A stretch of DNA of 64,000 bases from UBA4427 sp046351135 (GCA_046351135.1 JAXLZA010000003.1:186001-250000), one strand, 5' to 3'. Counted from the first letter of the stretch, positions 10,734-19,708 are shown. The notes: a model not told the origin generated them from the letters alone. Numbers and translations: made by a program.

Positions 10734-10916
10734 CGCCGATTGGGGGTTTCCCCCGAAGCGAAGCGCCCGGCTTCTCCGACTAACATTTGAGCAGCCGACC
10801 GGCAAGTCGATCGATGGCCGGCCGGGGCCGGGCGGAGCGCGTGAAGACGTCTCGCCGCGCTCCACCCCGGGCCGCGACGGAGCCGCGCCCCGGCGCTCTG
10901 CGCTCGGCGGCTGGTG

Positions 10917-12644
10917 CTAGTCGGCGCCCGGAGCCGGACGCACGCCGGCCAGGCGATTGCGGAAGAGGCGACCCGGATGGGCGCCGGTCGGCTCGCCGTT
11001 CTCGACGGTGACGCGGCCGGCGACGAGCGTCGCGCGGAAGCCCTTCGCCTTCTGGGAGAGCCTCGGCCGGCCGGCCGGGAGATCCTCGACGACCCGAGGC
11101 ACCTCCGGTGCGACCGTCGCCGGATCGAAGACGTTCAGATCCGCCTGCAGCCCCTCGCGCACGAGCCCGCGATCCGAGAAGCCCCAGGCGAGCGCCGGCT
11201 CGAAGGACAGCATCCGCACCGCCTCCTCGAGGCCGATCAGCCCGCGCTCGCGGACCCAGTAGCCGAGCAGATACGTATGGATCGACGCATCCGCGATCTG
11301 CGAGAGATGCGCGCCGGAGTCCGAGAACGTCATGATCGTGCGCGGATGCCGCAGCACGTCGAGCAGCACCGCCTCGTCCTGGGGATACAGGCTCGGCTGG
11401 ATGAAGAGCTTCTCGAAGTCGCTCTCGACCGCGAGATCGATCATCGCCCGCGCCGGCGAGACGCCCCGCGCCGCCGCGACCTCGCGCACCGTGGGGTTCG
11501 GCGGCAGCCCCCGTTCGTAGACCCGGATCCCGTCGTAGTCCGGCGGTCGCGGCATCGCGCCGAGGCCGCGCCAGCCCGAGTAGTCGCCCTCCATCGCGAG
11601 CCGGGCGTACCGCTCGCGCTCGGCCGGATCCGCGAGCCGCCGGCGCTGCTCCTCGACCGGCAGGGACCGCAGCCCCTTCCAGCTCGGCAGCACGTCGAAG
11701 GGCAGTCGCGTCTTGAACGAGAGGAGCACCGAGATCCCGCGGCAATGGCTCTGGCCGTACATGCGCCCGCCGGCCTTCGCGATCGCATCGATCTGCTCGA
11801 GCATCGCGCGGCCCCCGGCCTTCGTCGCGATGAGGCCCGCCGTGACGGGGACGCCCTGATCGATGGCGATGCGTCGGATGTGTCGCCAGGTCTCCTCGAC
11901 GACGGCGGGGTCGCTCGAGAGCACGCCCTCGGTTCCACCTTCGAGAATGCCCGTGCCGAGGCGCGCCATCACGCCGGCCAGGCGATGGAGCTCCTCCCAG
12001 CTCGCGAGGCGCGAGGCGACGGGGCGATCGTCGGAGGTCTCGTGGTGCTCGCTGCGGGTCGTCGTGAAGCCGATCGCCCCGGCGCGCAGCGCGTCTTCGA
12101 GCACCGCCTCCATGCGCGCGAGGTCGGCCTCGCTCGCCGCCTCCGTGAACGCGCGCTCGCCCATCGCGAAGGTCCGCAGCGCCGAGTGGCCGATGTTGGC
12201 GGCATAGTGGATCGCCTTCTTCGTACGATCCACGGCGTCCATGAACTCGGGGAAGGTCTCCCAGCTCCACGGAATGCCGGCGGCCAGCGCCGCGGGGTCG
12301 AGATCCTCCGCGCGCTCGAGATTGCGCACGACGAGGGCCCGGGCGTTCGCATGGGCGGGGGCGAGGGTGAATCCGCAATTGCCCATCACGGCGGTCGTGA
12401 CGCCGTGCCAGCAGGAGTTCGCGCCCTGCGGATCCCAGAAGAGCTGGGCATCGAAGTGGGTGTGGCCGTCGATGAAGCCGGGGGTCACGACGTGGCCCTC
12501 TGCGTCGATCTCCCGGCGACCGCGCTCGACGATCCGGCCGATCGCGGCGATGCGGTCGCCCTGGATCGCGACGTCGGCGCGGTAGGCACCGAGCCCCGAG
12601 CCGTCGACGACGCGGCCGCCGCGAATCACGACGTCGAAACCCAC
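10917..12644 (-). CDS. N-acyl-D-amino-acid deacylase-family amidohydrolase
   Basis: This 575-residue metal-dependent hydrolase has the amidohydrolase plan: a small beta domain 'DVVIRGGRVVDGSG', the metal motif 'GFIDGHTHFDAQ' (near residues 56-67), 'GVTTAVMGNCGFTLAP', further His in 'TTTRSEHHE' and 'GQSHCRG', and the Asp of 'TFSDSGAHLSQ'. These are D-aminoacylase/N-acyl-D-glutamate deacylase features. Family members of this length in similar genomes are often next to acyl-CoA genes and of unknown substrate. It lies 55 nt downstream of acyl-CoA dehydrogenase 2 and is probably last in that operon. The start at 12644 fits 'MGFDVVIRGG'. Confidence 0.85.
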   Translation of the reverse strand: MGFDVVIRGGRVVDGSGLGAYRADVAIQGDRIAAIGRIVERGRREIDAEGHVVTPGFIDGHTHFDAQLFWDPQGANSCWHGVTTAVMGNCGFTLAPAHANARALVVRNLERAEDLDPAALAAGIPWSWETFPEFMDAVDRTKKAIHYAANIGHSALRTFAMGERAFTEAASEADLARMEAVLEDALRAGAIGFTTTRSEHHETSDDRPVASRLASWEELHRLAGVMARLGTGILEGGTEGVLSSDPAVVEETWRHIRRIAIDQGVPVTAGLIATKAGGRAMLEQIDAIAKAGGRMYGQSHCRGISVLLSFKTRLPFDVLPSWKGLRSLPVEEQRRRLADPAERERYARLAMEGDYSGWRGLGAMPRPPDYDGIRVYERGLPPNPTVREVAAARGVSPARAMIDLAVESDFEKLFIQPSLYPQDEAVLLDVLRHPRTIMTFSDSGAHLSQIADASIHTYLLGYWVRERGLIGLEEAVRMLSFEPALAWGFSDRGLVREGLQADLNVFDPATVAPEVPRVVEDLPAGRPRLSQKAKGFRATLVAGRVTVENGEPTGAHPGRLFRNRLAGVRPAPGAD

Positions 12645-12699
12645 GATCCCCCTCCCCTGCGACGGCCCGCAGCCCTCGCCTTCGTTGCCCGGCCCCGCG

Positions 12700-13833
12700 T
12701 CAGTCCTTGGGCAGCCCGAGGATCCGCTCCGCGATGATGTTGCGCTGGATGTTCGGGCTGCCGCCGCCGATCACGGTGCCGTGCCAGCCGAGGGCGCCGT
12801 GCTGGAGCTCGCCCTGGTGGAGCGCCTCGCTGCCGAGCAGCTCGAGGGTCAGCTCGCTCATCTCGAACTCGAGGATGCCGCGCTGGAGCTTGTTGATCGC
12901 GGTCTCGCTGCCCGAGGGCTTGCCCTGGATCTGGTCGGTCAGATGGCGGAGCCCCGTCAGGCGCATCGCCTCGACCCGGATCTCCATCTCCGAGAGCCGC
13001 CGACGGACGCGATCGTCCTGCAGCGCCGGCCGCCCGTTGCGCAGGGCGCGCCTCGCGAGGTCCCGGATGTCGTCGAGATGCTGCTTCATCTCCGTCGCCT
13101 CGGAGATGCCCGAGCGCTCGTTGGCGAGGGCCCCCATCACGACCTTCCAGCCCTCGCCCTCGGCGCCCAGCCGGTTCGAGACCGGTGTCCGCGCCCCGTC
13201 GAAGAAGACCTGGTTGAAGGAGGCCTTGCCCGAGAGGTTCTCGATGGGCGTGACGGTGATCCCGGGCGTGTTCATGGGGACGAGCAAGCAGGTGATGCCC
13301 TTGTACTTCGAGACCGTCGGATCGGTCCGCACGAGCAGGAAGATGTGGGACGCGAAGTGGGCGGAGGTCGTCCAGATCTTCTGGCCGTGGATGACGTACT
13401 CGTCGCCTTCGCGGACGGCGCGGCACTGGAGCGACGCGAGGTCGCTGCCGACGTCGGGCTCGGAATAACCGGTGCACCAATGGGTCCGGCCGTCGAGGAT
13501 CGCCTCGAGATGCTCGGCCTGCTGCGCCTTCGTGCCGTGCTTGATGATGGCGGGGCCGACCCAGGTCAGCCCCATGAAGTCGAGGCCGAGGGCCGGCGCG
13601 CGGCGCGCCGACATCTCTTCCTTCAGGATGAACTGGCGGATCAGGTCGCCGCCGCCCCCGCCCCATTCGCGCGGCCAGCTGAAGCCGACCCAGCGCTTCT
13701 CGCGGAGCTTGCGGTTCCAGTCCTGCAGGAACGCCGGATCCTCGTCCGGGACGGGATCCGGGAGGTTCGCGTCGAGGAAGGCGCGGATCTCCTCGCGGAA
13801 GGCCTGCTCTTCGGGCGTGAAGTTGAAGTCCAT
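12700..13833 (-). CDS. Acyl-CoA dehydrogenase (second of a pair)
   Basis: This 377-residue FAD enzyme introduces an alpha,beta double bond into an acyl-CoA. Seen in order: N-terminal helical domain ('FTPEEQAFREEIRAFLD'), the flavin-contact 'CTGYSEPDVGSDLASLQCRA', 'GQKIWTTSAHFASHIFLLVRTDP' and the C-terminal 'GGSPNIQRNIIAERILGLP'. The start at 13833 lies 14 nt after the stop of the other acyl-CoA dehydrogenase and follows TAGGAGGAG. Such adjacent unequal pairs form heterotetramers in steroid side-chain oxidation (ChsE1-ChsE2 type), in which only one subunit supplies the catalytic Glu. I infer the same here. Confidence 0.9.
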   Translation of the reverse strand: MDFNFTPEEQAFREEIRAFLDANLPDPVPDEDPAFLQDWNRKLREKRWVGFSWPREWGGGGGDLIRQFILKEEMSARRAPALGLDFMGLTWVGPAIIKHGTKAQQAEHLEAILDGRTHWCTGYSEPDVGSDLASLQCRAVREGDEYVIHGQKIWTTSAHFASHIFLLVRTDPTVSKYKGITCLLVPMNTPGITVTPIENLSGKASFNQVFFDGARTPVSNRLGAEGEGWKVVMGALANERSGISEATEMKQHLDDIRDLARRALRNGRPALQDDRVRRRLSEMEIRVEAMRLTGLRHLTDQIQGKPSGSETAINKLQRGILEFEMSELTLELLGSEALHQGELQHGALGWHGTVIGGGSPNIQRNIIAERILGLPKD

Positions 13834-13847
13834 CGGGCGTTCTCCTC

Positions 13848-14964
13848 CTAGCCCAGGGCCAGCGTCGCGAGCCGGTCGCGGTGGTAGTCGCCGTCGCCGA
13901 AGGTCGGCCGGACCCATTTCGAGCGCTTCAGGTAGAGCTGGACGTCGTACTCGATCGTGTAGCCGACGGCACCGTGGAGCTGGACGCAGTCGACGCCGAT
14001 CCGCGTGAACGCGTCGGCCAGATAGGCCTTGGCGAGGGACGCAGAGCGCGGGAGCTCCGCGCGGCGCTCGTCGATCGTCCAGGCGGCGTAGTAGAGCAGC
14101 GACTTGACCGACTCGGTGTCGACCCACATGTCGGCGAGGCGGTGCTTGACGCCCTGGTAGCGACCGATCGGCGATCCGAACTGGATGCGGTCGTTGGCAT
14201 AACGCACCGTGATCGCGAGGGCGCCCTCGGCGGCGCCGAGGCCCTCGGCGGTCACCGCGACGCGACCGCAGTCGAGGAGCAGCTCGAGGGTCGCCCTCGG
14301 GATCCGCGGCGGCGAGGCGGGCCTCGGGGCCGACGCGGACGCCGTCGAGGAAGACCGTCCCGCTGCGCTTGGTCTCGTCGAGGGTCGGCACGAGCTCGAT
14401 CCGGAGCCCCGGTGCGTCCTTCGGGACGAGTCCGAGGCGGACCGCCGTCCCGGCGCGATAGGCGACGACGAAGACGTCGGCCGCCCCCGCGTCGGCGACG
14501 AAGCGCTTCTCGCCCGTCAGCACGTCGACCTCACCGTCGGCCACGGCCCGGAGCCCGACGCCCGACACGCCCTGGCGATCGCTCGCCTCGAGGATCGCGA
14601 GGGTCCCCACGGCGCTGCCGTCGGCGAAGCACGGCAGCCAGCGGCTCTTCTGCGCGGAGCTCCCGGCCTCGAGCAGCGCGGTCGCCGCGAGGGCCGTCGA
14701 GACGAGCGGCGAGGGCAACAGCGTGCGCCCGGTCTCTTCGAGCACGACGACGAAATCGACCCACGAGAGCCCGGCGCCGCCGTACTCGTCGGGGATCAGC
14801 AGCCCGAGCGTCCCCTGCTCGGCCAGAGCGCGCCAGAGCTCGGGCGAGTGGGCGTCGCGCGTCTTCATCAGACGCCGGACCTCGCTCATCGGACAGCGGT
14901 CGTCGACGAACTTCCGCACGGCTTCGCGCAGGAAGCCCTGCTCCTCGGTGAATCCGAAATTCAT
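13848..14964 (-). pseudogene. Acyl-CoA dehydrogenase (first of a pair), frameshifted
   Basis: The ATG at 14964 follows GGAGCGAGC and begins 'MNFGFTEEQGFLREAVRKF'. The frame reads good acyl-CoA dehydrogenase sequence ('LLIPDEYGGAGLSWVDFVVVL', 'VGTLAILEASDR', 'GTVFLDGVRVGPEARL') down to about 14300. It then turns to Arg/Pro nonsense, while the family pattern resumes in another frame: 'LELLLDCGRVAVTAEGLG', 'YANDRIQFGSPIGRYQG', 'QLHGAVGYTIEYDVQLYLKR', stop at 13848. The switch, within 14255-14340, corresponds to one extra base (or two missing); the run GGGCGACCCTCGAG near 14285-14298 is a candidate. Undisturbed it would give about 372 residues. It may be a true mutation or a sequencing/assembly error; the downstream partner gene is intact. 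Confidence 0.85.
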
Positions 14965-15547
14965 GCTCGCTCCAGCAGACGAAAGGGCCTCGGTGGACTC
15001 GGGTCGCAATCTTCCGCCGTCCGGGCCCGCCCGGCAAACTCCGGGAAGCGGGCCCTCATGATCACCCAAGGGGCAGCAAACTGACCAGCGGGTCACGAAT
15101 TTTTCACCGCGTCCGGAGGGCCCGGGGATAAGATGCACATGACCTGGGAAGGTGGTGGGAGCAGTCCTGTACGGACTTCGCCCGCCATGGGGATATCGGT
15201 GCGCACGGCCCGCAAGGGCCCGCGTTCGTGACGATTCGAAGAGCCGCGGTGTTGGGAAGCGCCGCGGACGCGACTGATGTCGCCTCTTCGACGGGGTGAT
15301 CGGCGGCCCGACCTGGCCGGCATGGAGATTCCTCCATGGCCGTGGCCCGGTCCCGGGGCGTCGCTCCGCGCGATCACGATCGGCGCGTTCTCCTCTGTCA
15401 GCCTGCCTCCAGGTCCGGATCGGTCGCATGTCCTGCCCGCCACAGGTCGTGGCGGAATCGGTCATGCCGCTCGACGACGCGAGTCGGTCGCCGGGCCCAT
15501 CGGCGTGACGGCGCTCGTCGTGACGGCAAATGGAGAGGTAGACGGAA
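14965..15547. other. 583-nt intergenic region with a small hairpin
   Basis: I find no convincing gene here. It separates the acyl-CoA dehydrogenase start (leftward) from the PEP-CTERM gene (rightward), so it should hold both promoters. A short inverted repeat CATGGAG-ATTC-CTCCATG lies at 15321-15338. A relatively AT-rich patch (CACGAATTTTTCACC, near 15095) may mark a promoter. No sigma-54 core of the type reported before some PEP-CTERM genes is visible. Confidence 0.4.
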
Positions 15548-16258
15548 ATGATTCTCAACGGAAAGAAGGGGGCTCTCATCCTCGCCGCCTGCGGCGTCCT
15601 GTCGCTGGCACCGCTCTCCGCGAGCGCCCTCGGCATCTCGATCGCGAACGTCTCGAGCACCGGCAGCAGCCTGACCCAGCTCCGCAACGGTGACGTCGTG
15701 ACCTTCGACCTCGTCCTCGAGAACGCCTCGGGCCTGAACGTCTACGGCCTCGGCATCGGCGTGACGGGCTTCGACGTCGGCAACGACGGCGACGTCAACG
15801 ACGACAACCTGCGGCTCAATGGCGGCGCGGTGGCGGCCTCGATCTTCGACGGCGCCGTCACCGCGGGCCTCGACAACATCCGGACGGCCCCGACCCTGAT
15901 CGGCCGCCCCTCCCCGTTCTTCGACCCGAGCCGGATCCAGCTCTTCGACGGCGCCGCCCTGACGCCGTCGAACGGCACCGGCGCCCTCGACATCGGCGTC
16001 GGCGGCAATCCGGTCGGGGCCGGCGACGTCCACTTCCGGATCGCCTTCCGCGCGGTCACCGCACTGACCGGGAATACCGGCCCGAGCTTCACGCTGAAGT
16101 TCGGCATCGGCGAGTTCGGCAACTCGGCAATCGGCGCCGGCGGCGTGGACCTGCCCTTCAACAACGCCTCCTACACCCTGAGCGTCATCCCGGAGCCCGG
16201 AACCGCGCTGCTCATGGGCCTCGGCCTCGCGGGGCTCGCGGCGCGCGGTCGGCGCTAG
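15548..16258 (+). CDS. PEP-CTERM sorting-domain protein
   Basis: This 236-residue secreted protein has an N-terminal signal ('GALILAACGVLSLAPLSASA', cleavage near residue 27), a beta-rich Gly/Asn/Asp-rich body, and a C-terminal tripartite signal: PEP motif in 'VIPEPGTA', hydrophobic helix 'LLMGLGLAGLAA', basic tail RGRR. That signal is recognised by exosortase (EpsH), which anchors such proteins to the cell surface or exopolysaccharide matrix. The body resembles cohesin/PEP-CTERM 'nonfunctional' adhesin-like modules ('NGDVVTFDLVLENASGLNVYG'). The ATG at 15548 follows GGAGAGGTAGACGG. No exosortase or polysaccharide cluster is in the window, so the sorting machinery must be elsewhere. A strong hairpin follows. 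Confidence 0.9.
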   Translation: MILNGKKGALILAACGVLSLAPLSASALGISIANVSSTGSSLTQLRNGDVVTFDLVLENASGLNVYGLGIGVTGFDVGNDGDVNDDNLRLNGGAVAASIFDGAVTAGLDNIRTAPTLIGRPSPFFDPSRIQLFDGAALTPSNGTGALDIGVGGNPVGAGDVHFRIAFRAVTALTGNTGPSFTLKFGIGEFGNSAIGAGGVDLPFNNASYTLSVIPEPGTALLMGLGLAGLAARGRR

Positions 16259-16274
16259 GCGCCGGCGCCCGGGC

Positions 16275-16304
16275 GGCGGGGTCGCTCTTCCGGGCGACCC
16301 CGCC
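16275..16304 (+). terminator. Hairpin terminator after the PEP-CTERM gene
   Basis: GGCGGGGTCGC (16275-16285) pairs perfectly with GCGACCCCGCC (16294-16304) around an eight-base loop, starting 17 nt after the stop codon. There is no T-run, as is common in very GC-rich genomes. Confidence 0.65.
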
Positions 16305-16376
16305 CCCGCGCGACGTCGCGTCGCCCGGTAGACTCTCCCGGAGGTTCGCGCAGCGGACCGCATCGGGAGAGCGCGC

Positions 16377-17237
16377 ATGCACGGGAGCTCATCGATCGGC
16401 TGGGCCGAGCTCGCGCTCCCGATCGGCGTCGCGCTCGGCCTCGTCGCGGGCCTGGTCCTTCTCTTCCGCCTCTCCCGTCGGGCGAAGAAGCTCCTGCTGA
16501 AGCGCCACCTGCGCCACGCCTGGCGCTGGCTCGAAGAAAAGGGCGTCGTCGAGAAGACGCCGCCCCTGATCCACGACTACCACCGCCTCTATCCCGAGCT
16601 CGCGCTCCTCGAGCGCCACTTCGAGGTCATCCAGAAGGAGTGCCGCGAGCTGATGGCGGCCTCCGAGCGGATCCCCCACATCCAGCAATCCGGCGGGCAG
16701 TACACGACGGGCGGCATCCACCAGGTCGAGTGGAAGACCTTCATGCTGAAGGCGGGGCGCTACCTCGAGGCGAACTGCGCGCGGGCCCCGGAGACGGCGC
16801 GCCTGCTTCGCCAGATCCCCGGCGTCGAGACGGCCTTCTTCTCGATCCTCGGCCCCCATCAGCATCTGCGGGCCCACTGGGGCTACTACAAAGGCTTCCT
16901 CCGCTACCACCTCGGCCTCGTCGTGCCCGACGACAACCGGGACGGGCGCTGCTGGCTGCGAGTCAACGACGATCGGGCGGCCTACGACAAGCGGATCCGC
17001 AGCGTCATCGAGGAGACGCCGAAGTACTTCTGGCGCGAAGGCGAAGGCATCGTCTTCGACGACACCTTCCTCCACGACGCCGCGAACGAAGCCGACTCGC
17101 CCCGCGCCGTGCTCTTCCTCGACCTGCGCCGCCCCCTGCCCTGGGCTCTCCACGTCGCGAACGTCGCGTTCCTCGCGCTGGCGCGACTCGACCCCGCCCT
17201 GCGCTCGATCCACCGCGACGCCGTCATGAAGGGCTGA
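16377..17237 (+). CDS. Aspartyl/asparaginyl beta-hydroxylase-like dioxygenase (LpxO-like)
   Basis: This 286-residue protein has one N-terminal membrane helix (residues about 10-32), a short basic linker, then an Asp_Arg_Hydrox 2-oxoglutarate/Fe(II) domain. The two iron ligands expected in this family are His178 ('LRYHLGLVVP') and His233 ('FLHDAANEAD'), with Arg243 ('SPRAVLFLDL') for 2-oxoglutarate; the family has no Asp/Glu ligand. Membrane-anchored bacterial members include LpxO, which 2-hydroxylates a lipid A acyl chain, so a lipid A or other envelope substrate is a reasonable guess. It is convergent with the rhodanese lipoprotein, 16 nt apart. Confidence 0.85.
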   Translation: MHGSSSIGWAELALPIGVALGLVAGLVLLFRLSRRAKKLLLKRHLRHAWRWLEEKGVVEKTPPLIHDYHRLYPELALLERHFEVIQKECRELMAASERIPHIQQSGGQYTTGGIHQVEWKTFMLKAGRYLEANCARAPETARLLRQIPGVETAFFSILGPHQHLRAHWGYYKGFLRYHLGLVVPDDNRDGRCWLRVNDDRAAYDKRIRSVIEETPKYFWREGEGIVFDDTFLHDAANEADSPRAVLFLDLRRPLPWALHVANVAFLALARLDPALRSIHRDAVMKG

Positions 17238-17253
17238 GCCCCGCGGCGCCCGG

Positions 17254-17697
17254 CTACGAGCCCGCCTTCTCGGTCGGCAGACCAGCGGCCGTCCAGGCCT
17301 GCATGTCGCCGGTCAGATGGAGGAGCTGGGTGAAGCCTGCCTTCGCGAGGGTCTCGGCGGCGAGGCCGGCTCGGCGGCCCGACTTGCAGTAGACGACGAC
17401 GGGCCCGTTCTTGCGGCCCTCGAGCTCGGCGAGATGGGCCTCGAGCTGGTCGTGGGGGATGTTGATCGCGTTGGGCACGTGGCCCTCCGCGTACTCCTCG
17501 GGCGTGCGGACGTCGAGGATCAGGCTTTCCCCCGCCGGCTGGCTCAGCAGCGTCTGCTGCGCGATCTCGGCCACCGCAGCGGGCGAGGCCGCCGGCGACG
17601 TCGTCGCGGCGTTCGAGCCGGAGCCGGAAGCGGAGTCGGTGTGGGAAGAATCGCAGGCCAATGCGAGAACGATCGCAGCCAGGATGGTGATGCGCAT
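17254..17697 (-). CDS. Rhodanese-like lipoprotein
   Basis: This 147-residue protein has a lipoprotein signal ('AAIVLALAC', Cys near residue 15), a Ser/Ala/Gly-rich linker, and a single rhodanese domain: 'LILDVRTPEEYAEGHVPNAINIP' and the active loop 'VYCKSGRRA' with the persulfide-forming Cys. It may transfer sulfur or act as a thiol/phosphate-handling protein in the periplasm; single-domain envelope rhodaneses are common and poorly understood. The ATG at 17697 follows GAAGGAGG, a strong ribosome site. Confidence 0.9.
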   Translation of the reverse strand: MRITILAAIVLALACDSSHTDSASGSGSNAATTSPAASPAAVAEIAQQTLLSQPAGESLILDVRTPEEYAEGHVPNAINIPHDQLEAHLAELEGRKNGPVVVYCKSGRRAGLAAETLAKAGFTQLLHLTGDMQAWTAAGLPTEKAGS

Positions 17698-17871
17698 GCT
17701 CCCTCCTTCGTGCCGGGTCGCCCGGCGTTCCCAAGCAGTCACGCAGCCCGGAGCGTGACACAGCCCCGCCCGTCCGCGCGACCCGTGGCCGCAGCGCCCC
17801 CGACTTGCGACCCTCCGCACACGCACCGGCGTCACCGGCCGCAGGGCGGCCACGGGAGCAGCGGGCAATCG

Positions 17872-17899
17872 GCGACGAGCGACGAGCGACGAGCGACGA
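17872..17899. repeat. Four tandem heptamers GCGACGA
   Basis: GCGACGA is repeated four times without interruption, ending 13 nt before the SDR start codon at 17913 and abutting its ribosome site (GGGAGGCGG). A change in copy number would move upstream signals by seven bases but not the coding frame. Similar heptamer runs occur at 35907-35942. Confidence 0.8.
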
Positions 17900-17912
17900 A
17901 GGGAGGCGGACG

Positions 17913-18710
17913 ATGGGACGGCTCGCGGGCAAGGTGGCGATCGTGACGGGGGCGGCCCAGGGGACCGGCGCAGCGATCGCACGGCTCTTCGTGGCGGAGG
18001 GGGCCCACGTCGTGCTCGCGGACGTGAAGGACGAGGCGGGGCGCGAGGTCGCCCGCGCGCTCGGCGACGCCGCGCGCTTCGTGCATCTCGACGTGCGGCG
18101 GCCGGAGGACTGGCAGGCCGCCGTCGCCTCGACCGTCTCCGCCTTCGGTGGTCTCCAGGTCCTCGTCAACAACGCCGCGATCCTGCTCCTCGCGGCGCTG
18201 ACGAAGACCTCCCGCGAGGACTTCCTGCGCATCGTCGAGGTCAACCAGCTCGGGCCCTTCCTCGGGATCCAGGCCGTCTTCGAGACGATGAAGAACGGCG
18301 GGGGCGGCTCGATCGTCAACATCTCGTCGAGCGACGGCATCAAGGGCATGAACGGCGTCGCGGCCTACGCGTCGAGCAAGTGGGGCGTCCGCGGCCTGAC
18401 GAAATGCGCCGCGATGGAGCTCGGGCGCTACCGGATCCGCGTGAACGCGATCTGCCCCGAGGCGGGCAATCCGTTCATGAGCGCGCCCTTCCTGCCGGAG
18501 ATGGCCGACATCGCGAACGTGCCCCACCAGATGATGCAGGCGATCCTCAAGGCGCCCGACGACGCGAAGCCCGAGAGCCGGATCGACCACGTCGCCCGGA
18601 TGGCCCTCTTCCTCGCCTCCGACGAGAGCCTCTCCTGCACCGCGGCCGACTTCGTCGTCGACGCGGGCCTCTGGGCGGGCGTCTACCAGAAGGGCATTCC
18701 GAGCGCCTGA
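17913..18710 (+). CDS. Short-chain dehydrogenase/reductase
   Basis: This 265-residue classical SDR shows 'IVTGAAQGTGAAIA' (cofactor loop), 'LADVKD' (Asp after strand 2, suggesting NAD+), 'NNAA', Ser in 'NISSSDG', YASSK (YxxxK), and a C-terminal 'SCTAADFVVDAGLWAG'. The overall pattern resembles 3-alpha/20-beta-hydroxysteroid dehydrogenases and related alcohol dehydrogenases, but specificity cannot be read. The ATG at 17913 is fixed by GGGAGGCGG just upstream. It is convergent with the epimerase gene. Confidence 0.9.
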   Translation: MGRLAGKVAIVTGAAQGTGAAIARLFVAEGAHVVLADVKDEAGREVARALGDAARFVHLDVRRPEDWQAAVASTVSAFGGLQVLVNNAAILLLAALTKTSREDFLRIVEVNQLGPFLGIQAVFETMKNGGGGSIVNISSSDGIKGMNGVAAYASSKWGVRGLTKCAAMELGRYRIRVNAICPEAGNPFMSAPFLPEMADIANVPHQMMQAILKAPDDAKPESRIDHVARMALFLASDESLSCTAADFVVDAGLWAGVYQKGIPSA

Positions 18711-18772
18711 GCGCCCGCCGCCTGACGCCCGAACGCCGTCCGCGCAGCGGGGCGACGCGCTCGGCCGCGCGC

Positions 18773-19708
18773 CTAACGCGCGTCGGGATGAACGATGGCG
18801 TCGGGGTGGCGGGCCGCCAGCGCGCGCCGCACGCCTTCCTTCCAGGAGACCTCGCAGGGCCCGGCCAGCTGCTTACGCAGGGTCGCGTCGAGCACCTTCA
18901 TGCCCCAGGTCGCGTCCTCCGCGACGTCGATCTTCATCGAGAGTCCCGTCAGCGCCTCGACGTAGCGGATCATCTCCTCGACCGAGACCGGCTCGTCGCC
19001 GCCGAGGTTGACGATCGGCGCCGGCACGGCGGCCTTCAGGATCAGCCGCTCCGCCTGGCGGGCGATGTCCTCCTCGTGGATCGGGGAGCAGTAGCTCTCG
19101 CCCGACGCGGCACGGGTATACGGCATCCCGTGCTTCATCATCTCGTAGACCGCCATGGGCACGCCGCCGTGGCCTCGGCGACCGTAGGCGACGTCGAGGC
19201 GCGCGATGATCGTCGGCAGCCCGAGCGCGCGGGCCTGGAAGCGGACGACCGCCTCCGTCGCGAGCTTGCTCATCGCGTAGTGGGGCCCGTACTTCGAGAA
19301 GCCGCCGAGCATGTCGGTCTCCTTCGTCGGGACCGACGAGCTCGCGGGAACCCGATAGACCGACGACGACGACATGTGGAAGAAGGCGCGCACCGAGCGG
19401 TAGCGCTGCATCAGGAAGCCCGTCCCCTCGGCGTTCTGGGCCATGCCGATCTCGGGCGACTTCGGGCTCGTGTTGCAGCCGCAGTGGAAGACGTAATCGA
19501 CTTCGGGGAGACCCGCGAGGTCGGCATCGCCCATCGAAAAGTAGACGGTCCGGACGCCCTTCGACTCGAGCTCGGCCTTCGCCTTCGCGTCGGTGAAGCG
19601 CGCGGCGGCGTGGACCTCGTTGCGCCGGGCCAGCTGCTCCGTCAGGTGGCCGGCGACCTGGCCGGTCGCCCCCGTCACGAGAATCCGCTTGCCTTCGATC
19701 GAGTCCAT
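18773..19708 (-). CDS. NAD-dependent epimerase/dehydratase family protein (extended SDR)
   Basis: This 311-residue extended SDR has the Rossmann motif 'VTGATGQVAGHL', 'VFHCGCNTSP', the catalytic 'SSSSVYR', a YxxxK in 'YGPHYAMSK', and the substrate segment 'YCSPIHEEDIA'. Sugar nucleotide epimerases and 3-beta-hydroxysteroid dehydrogenase-like reductases share this layout; the neighbours are lipid genes rather than polysaccharide genes, which favours the latter. The start at 19708 is fixed by AAGGAG, seven bases upstream. It is divergent from the CoA-transferase, 74 nt apart. Confidence 0.85.
   Translation of the reverse strand: MDSIEGKRILVTGATGQVAGHLTEQLARRNEVHAAARFTDAKAKAELESKGVRTVYFSMGDADLAGLPEVDYVFHCGCNTSPKSPEIGMAQNAEGTGFLMQRYRSVRAFFHMSSSSVYRVPASSSVPTKETDMLGGFSKYGPHYAMSKLATEAVVRFQARALGLPTIIARLDVAYGRRGHGGVPMAVYEMMKHGMPYTRAASGESYCSPIHEEDIARQAERLILKAAVPAPIVNLGGDEPVSVEEMIRYVEALTGLSMKIDVAEDATWGMKVLDATLRKQLAGPCEVSWKEGVRRALAARHPDAIVHPDAR

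Noticed and set aside
10560..10930. A direct repeat (CTGGTGGTAGTCGGCGCC at about 10560, CTGGTGCTAGTCGGCGCC at about 10911)
   Set aside because: The similarity is only about 18 bases, does not extend, and both copies lie at gene ends of high GC; likely chance.
14255..14340. Programmed ribosomal frameshift in the acyl-CoA dehydrogenase
   Set aside because: No slippery heptamer, internal ribosome site or stop codon at the shift point is visible; an indel or sequencing error is simpler.
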